Program-made: the position numbers and the translations under genes
NCBI GenBank assembly: GCA_029938215.1
Contig: JAOZVJ010000004.1
Coordinates: forward strand, 1-36,726
From: Arcobacteraceae bacterium
GTDB taxonomy: Bacteria; Campylobacterota; Campylobacteria; Campylobacterales; Arcobacteraceae
DNA length: 36,726 nt
Direction of reading: 5' to 3'
The notes under the pieces: generated by a model
The model's input: only the letters and a program-made list of their open reading frames with translations
The model's database searches: none
What the model was told of the DNA's origin: nothing
Shown: positions 17,755 through 25,302 of the stretch, piece after piece
Layout: the number at the start of each line of letters is the position of its first letter
Numbering within the stretch: position 1 is the first letter of the stretch

Positions 17755-19077
17755 ATGCTTAAAAAAATACTCAAAGAAATAGTTGTTTTATATGTGGAAG
17801 ATGAAGATGATGTAAGAAGTTTTACAGCAAAAACTTTATCTGACTTGGTTAAAAAAGTAGAGTGTGCTTCAGATGGACTGTCAGGTCTTAAAATTTTTAA
17901 AGAATATTTTCAAAACCCAAAATTAAGAAATTTTGATGTTATTATAACAGATATAAATATGCCAAAAATGAATGGTCTTGAAATGTTATCAGCAATAAAA
18001 GAAATAGATCCTTCTGTGCCAATGATTGTTACAACAGCATATAGTGATATGGATTTTCTAAAACAAGCTATAGAAATAGGTGTAACAGGCTATGTTATGA
18101 AGCCAATAGAACTCAATAAACTCTTAGATAATATTGTGGTTGCTACAGAGTCTAGAATTTTAAAACAACAATTAGAGGCTAGAGTAAATAAACAAACTGC
18201 TGAAATTAGATCAATTTTGGATTCTCAAGATAGTATTATAATTGTTACTGATGGTAAAAAAATAGCATATGCAAATCAATCGCTATTTAATTTTTTTAAT
18301 GTAACTTCGATAAAAAATTTTATCGAAAATTTTGGTTGTATTTGTAAACATTTTGTTAATTATCAAGATTATTTTAATTTAGATGAATCAAGTAAAAATG
18401 AAGACTGGATAAAAATCATCAAAGAACTTCCAAAAGAAAAACAAATAGTAAAATTAAAAAATTTAGATAAAAAAGAAAGTATTTTTCAAATTAAGATTAA
18501 AGAAACTTTTTTTAATGATTCTGGGCATGAATATATAATAACCCTAAATGATATAACACAAATATACGAACAATCGAAGAAATTAGAATATCAAGCGACT
18601 CATGATAATTTAACGAAACTATATAATAGGCAAAAGTTTAATAATGAATTAGACAAAGAGATTAAAAGAGAAATTCGATACAAGCGAAATTTATCAATTA
18701 TTATGATTGATATTGACTATTTTAAGCGCGTTAATGATACTTATGGACATGATATTGGAGATGAAGTATTAATTTCTATATCTTCTTTAGCAAAAAAGGG
18801 CATAAGAAATACTGATTTTTTAGCAAGATGGGGTGGCGAAGAATTTATGATTTTACTTCCCGAAACATCACTTAAAGATGCACAAAATGTAGCAGAAAAA
18901 ATAAGACTTTCTATTGACAATACATGCTTAATTGCTACTAAAAGTTATCATATCACAGCAAGTTTTGGCGTAACTATTTTTAACAAAGAAGATGATAAAT
19001 TAACATTTATAAAAAGAGTAGATGAAGCTTTATATGATGCCAAAGATAAAGGAAGAAACATAGTATGCATAAAATAA
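17755..19077 (+). CDS. response regulator diguanylate cyclase (receiver-PAS-GGDEF)
   Basis: 440-residue signalling enzyme predicted to make cyclic di-GMP from two GTP. The receiver domain (about 8-128) has acidic residues in VEDEDD, phosphoacceptor Asp66 (VIITDINMPKMNG), Thr in VTTAYS and Lys116 (VMKPIE). A PAS-like sensor follows (about 150-272), then GGDEF (about 280-440) with the active motif GGEEF (360-364). The product-inhibition I-site RNTD (351-354) lies five residues before it, so feedback control is likely retained. It follows the PAS kinase and kdsB on the same strand. It converges on lptB with only a hairpin between. Confidence 0.94.
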   Translation: MLKKILKEIVVLYVEDEDDVRSFTAKTLSDLVKKVECASDGLSGLKIFKEYFQNPKLRNFDVIITDINMPKMNGLEMLSAIKEIDPSVPMIVTTAYSDMDFLKQAIEIGVTGYVMKPIELNKLLDNIVVATESRILKQQLEARVNKQTAEIRSILDSQDSIIIVTDGKKIAYANQSLFNFFNVTSIKNFIENFGCICKHFVNYQDYFNLDESSKNEDWIKIIKELPKEKQIVKLKNLDKKESIFQIKIKETFFNDSGHEYIITLNDITQIYEQSKKLEYQATHDNLTKLYNRQKFNNELDKEIKREIRYKRNLSIIMIDIDYFKRVNDTYGHDIGDEVLISISSLAKKGIRNTDFLARWGGEEFMILLPETSLKDAQNVAEKIRLSIDNTCLIATKSYHITASFGVTIFNKEDDKLTFIKRVDEALYDAKDKGRNIVCIK

Positions 19078-19106
19078 CTCAAATTATGCAATAAAAATTT
19101 GAGTTA
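19075..19106 (-). terminator. hairpin between convergent GGDEF and lptB genes
   Basis: Ten-base inverted repeat TAACTCAAAT (19075-19084) and ATTTGAGTTA (19097-19106) containing both genes' stop codons. On the minus strand TTTTAT follows, fitting a terminator for lptB; on the plus strand there is no T run, so it is weak in that direction. Confidence 0.55.
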
Positions 19107-19826
19107 AAAACTAAAATCTTCTCCAAGATAATGTTCTTTTACTAAGTTATTGATTTTTACATCCTCTGCAGTTCCAGAAGCTAAAACACTTCCTGTTTTC
19201 ATCACATAAGCCCTATCGCATATTTGCAAAGTTTCTCTAACATTATGATCTGTTATCAATACACCAATATCTCTTTTTACAAGTTGTGCAACTATATTTT
19301 GGATATCTTTAACTGCAATTGGATCAACGCCAGCAAAAGGTTCATCAAGAAGTAAAAATTTTGGCTCACTAACTAAGGCACGAGCTATTTCTGTTCTTCG
19401 TCGTTCACCTCCACTTAAACTTATACCTTTTCTGCTTCTAATTGGCTCTATATTAAATATTTCCAATAATTCTTCAACTTTGTCAAATCTATCTTTTTTA
19501 TTATCTATTGATATCTCCGCTGCAAGCATAAGATTATCTTCTACACTTAAATCTCTAAAAATAGAAGATTCTTGTGGCAAATATCCAATACCTTTTAATG
19601 CTCTTTTATGTAGCGATAAATTTGTAATATCCTTACCATCCAAAAGTATTGTTCCGCCAGATGGTTCTATAAGTCCGCAAATAGTATAAAAACTAGTAGT
19701 TTTCCCTGCTCCATTAGGACCCAATAAGCCAATGATCTCGCCACTATTTACTTCCAAACTTATACCGTGAAGTATTGGTGTATTTTTTATTGTTTTTGTT
19801 ATATTTTTTGCTTCTAATTTATGCAT
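19104..19826 (-). CDS. lptB: LPS export ABC transporter ATP-binding protein
   Basis: Cytoplasmic ATPase that drives LPS from the inner membrane to the Lpt bridge with LptFG and LptC. In 240 residues: Walker A GPNGAGKT (36-43), Q-loop in [12 protein letters not shown] signature [15 protein letters not shown], Walker [14 protein letters not shown], and switch His in LITDHNV. The LPQE and GGERRR forms are typical for LptB. Last of a minus-strand set S4 protein-trpD-tsaE-lptB. In Campylobacter the next gene is usually rpoN; here it is absent. Confidence 0.95.
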   Translation of the reverse strand: MHKLEAKNITKTIKNTPILHGISLEVNSGEIIGLLGPNGAGKTTSFYTICGLIEPSGGTILLDGKDITNLSLHKRALKGIGYLPQESSIFRDLSVEDNLMLAAEISIDNKKDRFDKVEELLEIFNIEPIRSRKGISLSGGERRRTEIARALVSEPKFLLLDEPFAGVDPIAVKDIQNIVAQLVKRDIGVLITDHNVRETLQICDRAYVMKTGSVLASGTAEDVKINNLVKEHYLGEDFSF

Positions 19827-19851
19827 TATTAGTATATTAATAAATCAAATT

Positions 19852-20277
19852 TTATTGATCTATAGTATATTTCCTTTTATCTTTTAATTTTTTTATCTTA
19901 ATAGTCAAAACATTAAAACCATATTTTAATAAAATATCTTTTAATTTCTCATCTCCCCACTCAACAAAATGAACTCCCTCTTTTTCAAATTCTTCCAAAA
20001 GACCAAGCGATATAAATTTATCCAATGTTTTGTTATAAATATCATAATGAAAAATATTATCACCATAAACAGTTTGCAATGAAAAAGTAGGACTAGTTAC
20101 AATATCTTGACATCCAATACTTTTTACATATTCTTTTACAAAAGTTGTTTTCCCACTTGCTAAATCACCTTGCAACAAAACAATGATATTTAAAGTATTA
20201 ATCTTAATCTTAATTTTATCAACAACTTCACAAAGCCTATTAAGCTCTACTTCATAATTTTCAGATTTTAACGCCAA
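19852..20277 (-). CDS. tsaE: tRNA threonylcarbamoyladenosine synthesis ATPase TsaE
   Basis: P-loop ATPase that works with TsaB and TsaD to make t6A37 in ANN-decoding tRNAs. The 141-residue protein shows Walker A GDLASGKTT (37-45), the switch segment VTSPTFSL and the conserved FVEWGD near the end. The start is TTG at 20277 (no ATG fits) with no convincing Shine-Dalgarno, so translation may depend on coupling with trpD, which ends 10 bases upstream. Confidence 0.93.
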   Translation of the reverse strand: MALKSENYEVELNRLCEVVDKIKIKINTLNIIVLLQGDLASGKTTFVKEYVKSIGCQDIVTSPTFSLQTVYGDNIFHYDIYNKTLDKFISLGLLEEFEKEGVHFVEWGDEKLKDILLKYGFNVLTIKIKKLKDKRKYTIDQ

Positions 20278-20287
20278 ACTTTAAAAT

Positions 20288-21271
20288 CTATATAAAGGAA
20301 TTTGAAATTTTAATAATTTCTTCTAATTTTTCAATAGCCTTACCGCTATCTATAACATCTCTAGCCATAGCAATACCCTCTTCTGTTGAATTTACTTTTC
20401 CATCAACCAAAAGAGCTACACCTGCATTTAAAAGTACAATGTCTTTTTTAGCACCTAGAATAGTTCCATCTAAAATTCCTCTTGTAGTTTGTGCATTTTG
20501 TTTAGCATCTCCACCTTCTATATCACTTTTTGGATATAAATCAAATCCATATTCTCTAGGATCAATTGTAAATTCATTTATTCGTCCTCTTTCAACAAAA
20601 GCACAATATGTAATATCACTTATACTTAACTCATCCATACCATCTGCACTACTTACTACCATTGCTCTTTTTGTATTTAATTTTGTTAAAGCCTGAGCAA
20701 TTTTTAATACATATTCTTTATCAAATACTCCAATAAGTTGTTTATGTACACTTGCTGGATTTGACAAAGGCCCTAAAATATTAAAAATAGTTCTATGACT
20801 GATTGATTTTCTAATAGGCATTATATGTTTCATAGCAGGATGATGATTAACTGCAAACATAAAAACAAATCCACACTTTTCTAACATTTCTATTTGTTTT
20901 GGAACTGTCAGCGTTAAATTTATACCCAAAGCTTCAAGCATATCAGCACTGCCACTACTACTTGTTATACTTCTGTTGCCATGCTTTGCTACTTTGCTTC
21001 CACAAGCTGTTATTAAAATTGAAACTGTTGTAGAAATATTAAAACTATTACTCTTATCTCCGCCAGTACCACAATTATCTATCAATTGTTCTTGTAAATT
21101 TTGAGGCAAATTCAAGCATATCATATGTCCTCTCATGGCAGCTGCTGCTGAAGCTATATCATCTGCAGTTTCACCATGATTATATATATCAATCAAATAT
21201 TTTTTTGTGTCTTCAGCAGATAGTCTATTTTCGAAAATATCATCAAACTTTAATCTTGCTCTACTAAACAT
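20288..21271 (-). CDS. trpD: anthranilate phosphoribosyltransferase
   Basis: Joins anthranilate and PRPP in tryptophan synthesis. The 327-residue protein has the PRPP loop GTGGDKSNSFN (68-78), KHGNRS (96-101), GSAD (107-110) and the substrate region with HHPAMKHIMPIR and LGPLSNPA. Slightly shorter than the usual 330-345 but complete. Good ribosome-binding GGAG 7 bases before the ATG. It stands apart from other trp genes; the S4-protein gene overlaps its start by 8 bases. Confidence 0.95.
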   Translation of the reverse strand: MFSRARLKFDDIFENRLSAEDTKKYLIDIYNHGETADDIASAAAAMRGHMICLNLPQNLQEQLIDNCGTGGDKSNSFNISTTVSILITACGSKVAKHGNRSITSSSGSADMLEALGINLTLTVPKQIEMLEKCGFVFMFAVNHHPAMKHIMPIRKSISHRTIFNILGPLSNPASVHKQLIGVFDKEYVLKIAQALTKLNTKRAMVVSSADGMDELSISDITYCAFVERGRINEFTIDPREYGFDLYPKSDIEGGDAKQNAQTTRGILDGTILGAKKDIVLLNAGVALLVDGKVNSTEEGIAMARDVIDSGKAIEKLEEIIKISNSFI

Positions 21272-21524
21272 CTATTTCTCCTAATTTTTGTACATATTCA
21301 CTTTGTTTTGATTTTTGTGTTGATTTTGTAGTAGGAATTTGTAGCACTTTAAAAGTGTCAATATATTCAAGATATCTAATCTCAATTATATCATCTACTC
21401 TAATTTCTTTTGCTTTTTTACAAGACTGTCCATTTATAAAAACTACTTTATGTGACAACATGTCTTCTGCAACCGATCTTCTTTTTGTAATATTTGTTGC
21501 ATTTAAAAATTTATCTATTCTCAT
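21264..21524 (-). CDS. S4-domain RNA-binding protein
   Basis: 86-residue protein made almost entirely of an S4 RNA-binding fold (MRIDKFLNATNITKRRSVAE, then VVFINGQ and VDDIIEI), followed by a short Lys/Gln-rich tail. Related in shape to Hsp15 (ribosome-associated heat shock protein) and to YaaA/RqcP-like S4 proteins. It precedes trpD and tsaE-lptB as in Campylobacter. A role at stalled ribosomes is a family-based guess. Confidence 0.85.
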   Translation of the reverse strand: MRIDKFLNATNITKRRSVAEDMLSHKVVFINGQSCKKAKEIRVDDIIEIRYLEYIDTFKVLQIPTTKSTQKSKQSEYVQKLGEIDV

Positions 21525-21619
21525 AATAAAAGATTATATCAAATAAATAATTATATTTTAATTATTTTAAAACTAAAAACTAAAAACAATAAATAATTAT
21601 TTTTTAATACTAGCTTTAG

Positions 21620-21625
21620 TACAAT
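21620..21625 (+). promoter_or_regulatory. candidate -10 for the membrane protein gene at 21651
   Basis: TACAAT 25 bases before the ATG, with AAGGAAT as ribosome-binding site between. AT-rich upstream region without clear -35. Confidence 0.4.
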
Positions 21626-21650
21626 CTAAAAAAAATAACGAAGGAATCAT

Positions 21651-22808
21651 ATGTTAAAAGAAAAATATTCACCCCTATATTTTCTATTAAGTCTTGGAGC
21701 TGGAGGTTTATCGGTTTCATTTTATATGTATTTAATGTTTTTAATACCACACGAGGGCGTACCAATAACTACATTTGATTTTGCATATCCTATTCTTTTA
21801 AAAGGAAATTGGCTGTCTTTTGCTACTGCCTTTTCTATGGTTTTTATAATTGGATTTGCATTTTTGCATTTTAAATTACTTATTTGGAATATAAAACAAT
21901 ATAATGCTTTTAAACAAACAGACTTTTTTAAATCTTTTAAAAACAGTAATGATGAAGTTACATTAATGGCATTACCATTAACATATACCATGACGATTAA
22001 TGTTTGTTTTGTTTTAGGTGCATTATTTGTTCCAGGACTTTGGAGTGTTGTTGAATATTTATTTCCTATCGCACTTTTAGGATTTGCAGCCGTTGGATAC
22101 TATGGGATAAAAATATTTATGGAATATTTTTCACGACTTTTAGTGACTGGTAATTTTGATTGTACAACAAGTAATAATCTTTCTCAAATGATTTCAATAT
22201 TTGCTTTTTCTATGATTGCTGTTGGTTTTGCATCTCCGGGTGCTATGAGTCATCATATGGAAATAAATGCCATAGGTATTTTTGGTGCAATTTTCTTTTG
22301 TGCAATTGCAATTTTATTACTTTTGATTAAATTAATTTTAGGCTTTAAAAATATGTTTGAACATGGTATTGGCAGTGAGCCTAGCCCATCTTTATGGATT
22401 ATTATTCCTATTTTAACACTTTTAGGTATTACTCTTATTAGAATTAATTTTGGTTTAGAACATCAATTCAATCAAACTTCAAATAATTCTTCACTATTTA
22501 CCCTTACAAGTTTTATCGTTGCACTACAAATAATATTTGGAATTTTAGGTTTTAAAGTAATGAAAAAACTTAATTATTTTGAAGAATTTATTCAAACAGA
22601 TAAAAAATCAGCCACATCATTTGCTTTGATTTGTCCAGGTGTTGCTTTTTTTGTATTTGGAATATTTTTTATAAATTTTGGATTAAATTTTAATGGCATT
22701 ATTGATAAATATTCTTTTGCTTATTTTTTATTCCATATCCCCTTTATGTTTGTGCATTATAAAACAGTTATTTACTTTTTTAAACTCAAAAATAAATTTT
22801 CACTTTAA
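21651..22808 (+). CDS. multi-spanning membrane protein, TDT-like / TsoY-like
   Basis: 385-residue integral membrane protein with about ten hydrophobic helices, a histidine-containing loop (GAMSHHMEIN, about 190-200) and an N-terminal GAGGLSVSFYMYLMFLIPH. The pattern resembles a family of Campylobacterota membrane proteins related to tellurite-resistance/dicarboxylate transporters. From memory some relatives (TsoY) are described as selenoproteins. No in-frame TGA is present here; Cys residues such as in MTINVCFVLG may be the counterpart, which I cannot verify. Substrate unknown. Single gene with its own promoter and ribosome-binding site. Confidence 0.65.
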   Translation: MLKEKYSPLYFLLSLGAGGLSVSFYMYLMFLIPHEGVPITTFDFAYPILLKGNWLSFATAFSMVFIIGFAFLHFKLLIWNIKQYNAFKQTDFFKSFKNSNDEVTLMALPLTYTMTINVCFVLGALFVPGLWSVVEYLFPIALLGFAAVGYYGIKIFMEYFSRLLVTGNFDCTTSNNLSQMISIFAFSMIAVGFASPGAMSHHMEINAIGIFGAIFFCAIAILLLLIKLILGFKNMFEHGIGSEPSPSLWIIIPILTLLGITLIRINFGLEHQFNQTSNNSSLFTLTSFIVALQIIFGILGFKVMKKLNYFEEFIQTDKKSATSFALICPGVAFFVFGIFFINFGLNFNGIIDKYSFAYFLFHIPFMFVHYKTVIYFFKLKNKFSL

Positions 22809-23117
22809 AACTTCAATATTTATATAAAGACGATGAAAATATTTAAGTTATAGTTGTAGATTAAAAGAGAAAAAAGAATCTTGATTATTAGATTTAATTA
22901 ATTTTAAGAATAAGGAGAAAATTGATAGAAATTTAGATAAATAATTGGCAAAAAGTAGTGTTGGTTTAAGTTTCAGAGTGTAGCAATTTTAGATTTTTAT
23001 CTGCCCATTTTTAGAGTTCGCTTGACAATAATAAACAAGATACCAAACATTTTAATAAACATCACAAAGCCTTATTTTTTAATATATTCTATCCTCATTT
23101 ATCTTAATGCAAAAAAT
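22809..23117. other. 309-base intergenic gap
   Basis: Non-coding stretch between convergent genes. It holds no tRNA, rRNA or strong terminator that I can see. The minus strand has a 21-codon frame (22997-23062) with AAGG upstream and a short hydrophobic, basic product (MFIKMFGILFIIVKRTLKMG). It is too short to call as a gene. Confidence 0.5.
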
Positions 23118-23744
23118 TTACAAAATAGACTTCTTCCAACGATTTAAAAAATCGCTTCTTTTATAAACTTTAGCACCCAAATCAATTTTATACTTTAAGC
23201 ACGCATGTCCCAAATTCCAAAAATCATAATTATTTTTTTGTAAATATTGAGCAAGTAAAACCAACTGTAATTTTCCCCAATTATCATATTTTTTATTTCT
23301 TTTGAAAAATCCAGTAAGACTTGTGTATGTTTTCCCTATTTTATACCCTATCTCTCCAGCTATTAATTTATCGGCTTCTTTATCAAATAGCTCTACGCTT
23401 AAAAGCTCAAAATTCTCATCCTTGTCATAATCTTTGAGCTTTATAAGCATTTGCCTATATTCTTCAATTATCCATGACTCTTTATGATATTTTTCTATAT
23501 TGTCCAACACTTTTTCTAAATTACGATTTATTAAAAGATCATAATTTTTTTGAGCTAATAATTTTTTTACCTTTTTGGATATATGCAAATCTTTAAAATC
23601 TAAAATAGCGTATTCGCACTGTATTTCAGGAAGTAGCAAAGGAACTTTTTTATAAATCATTGTAGTTGATATAAAACCAGCTTGTGCCAATTTGATATAA
23701 AATTCTGGTGAAAAATCATCACTACAATAATAATCAAGCTCCAT
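23118..23744 (-). CDS. Aat-like (leucyl/phenylalanyl-tRNA-protein transferase family) protein, 5' end unclear
   Basis: GNAT-fold protein of at least 208 residues resembling Aat, which adds Leu/Phe from tRNA to N-terminal basic residues for ClpS/ClpAP decay. Matching features in order: DFSPEFYIKLAQAGFI (like DLSPE...GIFP), LIAGEIGYKIGKTYTSLTGF, a long helix, NLGH, and DLGAKVYKRSDFLNRW (like SLGA...R.EF). It lacks the exact GGDLSP and FGESMFS of true Aat, so it may be a divergent paralogue. Coordinates use the only ATG in frame, but the frame stays open and Aat-like for 32 more codons to 23840 without ATG, GTG or TTG. Including that region gives about 230-240 residues, the usual Aat length. Confidence 0.72.
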   Translation of the reverse strand: MELDYYCSDDFSPEFYIKLAQAGFISTTMIYKKVPLLLPEIQCEYAILDFKDLHISKKVKKLLAQKNYDLLINRNLEKVLDNIEKYHKESWIIEEYRQMLIKLKDYDKDENFELLSVELFDKEADKLIAGEIGYKIGKTYTSLTGFFKRNKKYDNWGKLQLVLLAQYLQKNNYDFWNLGHACLKYKIDLGAKVYKRSDFLNRWKKSIL

Positions 23745-23840
23745 ATTTGGATAAATATAATTCTCTAAAAGCTGTTTATCTAGTATATCTTTAAGGCTTA
23801 TGCTATAAATTTTATTACCTCGGCTAAAGATTTTTATACA

Positions 23841-24074
23841 TTATTTGCGACATATCAACATATTTGTAATCTTGCGAATATGAGGCACTATTATAAGAAT
23901 TGTAGGAAAAGCTACAATAAAAGATTTCCAATATGCACTTAACCAAAAAAATACAAAATTATCAGTAAAGCCCAGATTTATCAAAGTAATTATAAAACTC
24001 ATAAATCCAGACATAAATAATGACATTAAAAATGAAAATAATAATATTTCGTATTTTTTACTTATCATTTTCAA
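23841..24074 (-). CDS. DUF2798-like small membrane protein
   Basis: 77-residue protein with two membrane helices (about 9-34 and 41-65) and a basic C-terminus, fitting the DUF2798 pattern; function unknown. Its start lies inside the end of the TolC-type gene (17-base overlap), so it is part of the efflux operon. Its stop overlaps an ATG in a TAATG arrangement at the beginning of the Aat-like region. Confidence 0.75.
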   Translation of the reverse strand: MKMISKKYEILLFSFLMSLFMSGFMSFIITLINLGFTDNFVFFWLSAYWKSFIVAFPTILIIVPHIRKITNMLICRK

Positions 24075-25302
24075 AAATTCTTTGAAGTGTTGATTTTGCT
24101 AAATATCTACCATAATAAGCACTAAAATAATTTTGTTTTGATTTTGTTAATAAATAATTAGCATCTATCAAATCTGCATTTGTAGAAATACCTTCTAAAA
24201 CTTTATTTTTTACTATATCATAATTCATTTTTGCTTGCTCTTTTGCTTTTGTTGCTGTTTTATAATTCAACTTTGAAACAATTAGTTCTTCTATAGCTTC
24301 CTCATATTGAAGCTTGATTTGGAGTTTCAAATCTTCAAGTTTCATTTTTGCTTGTTTGATTTTTTTATTATAAATCAAAATTTCTAATTTATCTTTTTCT
24401 CCATTGTACAAATTCCAATTTAATGCAACAGTTCCTATGTTTTGAGAGTTTGGATAACCAGCTCTTCCGCTTGGCATCAAATCATCTCCATATTTATTGT
24501 AGCTAAATTTTGCATCAACTTTTGGATAATAACTACCCTTAGACACCTTTGATTTACTTGCATAATTTTTCACAAGTTCTTCTGTTGCTTTTATTTCACT
24601 TCTGTTATTTAGTAATTTTTCATCAAAATTAAGCTCAAAAACATCATTTTTTTCCAATTCTTCTATTGGTTCATTTTCATTCATTTCTCCGCCTAAAACA
24701 TTTTTTAATTGTTTTTTGGCAATTTTTTGTGAACTTTTTGCTTTTTGATAATTTTGTTTTGCTTGAAGCATTTCAACTTCAACTTGCAATAACTCATTTT
24801 GTGCAATAAGCCCTTGTTTTAAGTAATTTTGAGAATCAAAATATTGTTTTTCATAAAGCTTTAATGCTTCTTTTAAAGTTTGTGTATTTTTTTGCTTTGA
24901 TAGATATGTTATGTATTTATTTTTTACATCCAAAACCAAATCTTGTTTAAAAGCATTTAGAGTAAATTTTGAAGAATTATATAAAAATTTACTCGCATCT
25001 ATATTAAACTTATCCGCAAAACCATTGAATAGATTATAAGAAATATTTGTACTTAAACTTGAATCGTTATCAATCTGACCAACAATTATTTTATTTCTAT
25101 CACTATAATTATAACTTAAATCAATTTTTGGACGATACAAAGACTTAGTAGAATCAAATGCCAGTTTTGATTCTTCTGTGATGTATTGTTGTTGTTTTAG
25201 GCTAAAATTATTTTTAAGTGCTATTTCTATAGCACCATTTACATCAATAGCATAAACATTTATAGCTGTAATTACTAAAAATCCTATTATTTTATTCTTC
25301 AT
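24058..25302 (-). CDS. TolC-family outer-membrane efflux protein
   Basis: 414-residue outer-membrane factor forming the exit duct of the RND pump. A Sec signal peptide (KNKIIGFLVITAINVYA) is followed by two tandem OEP repeats: ALKNNFSLKQQQYITEES in the first, and the second beginning near NRSEIKATEELVKNYASKSK. Long helices rich in Lys/Gln/Ala form the periplasmic tunnel; NWNLYNGEKDKL and SYNLFNGFADKFN are the strand signatures. Overlaps the pump gene by 11 bases. Confidence 0.92.
   Translation of the reverse strand: MKNKIIGFLVITAINVYAIDVNGAIEIALKNNFSLKQQQYITEESKLAFDSTKSLYRPKIDLSYNYSDRNKIIVGQIDNDSSLSTNISYNLFNGFADKFNIDASKFLYNSSKFTLNAFKQDLVLDVKNKYITYLSKQKNTQTLKEALKLYEKQYFDSQNYLKQGLIAQNELLQVEVEMLQAKQNYQKAKSSQKIAKKQLKNVLGGEMNENEPIEELEKNDVFELNFDEKLLNNRSEIKATEELVKNYASKSKVSKGSYYPKVDAKFSYNKYGDDLMPSGRAGYPNSQNIGTVALNWNLYNGEKDKLEILIYNKKIKQAKMKLEDLKLQIKLQYEEAIEELIVSKLNYKTATKAKEQAKMNYDIVKNKVLEGISTNADLIDANYLLTKSKQNYFSAYYGRYLAKSTLQRIFENDK

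Noticed and set aside
22937-22965. Possible sigma-54 site (TTGGCAAAAAGTAGTGTTGG)
   Set aside because: It has TTGGCA but no TTGCT-like element at the right spacing, and no gene follows on that strand.
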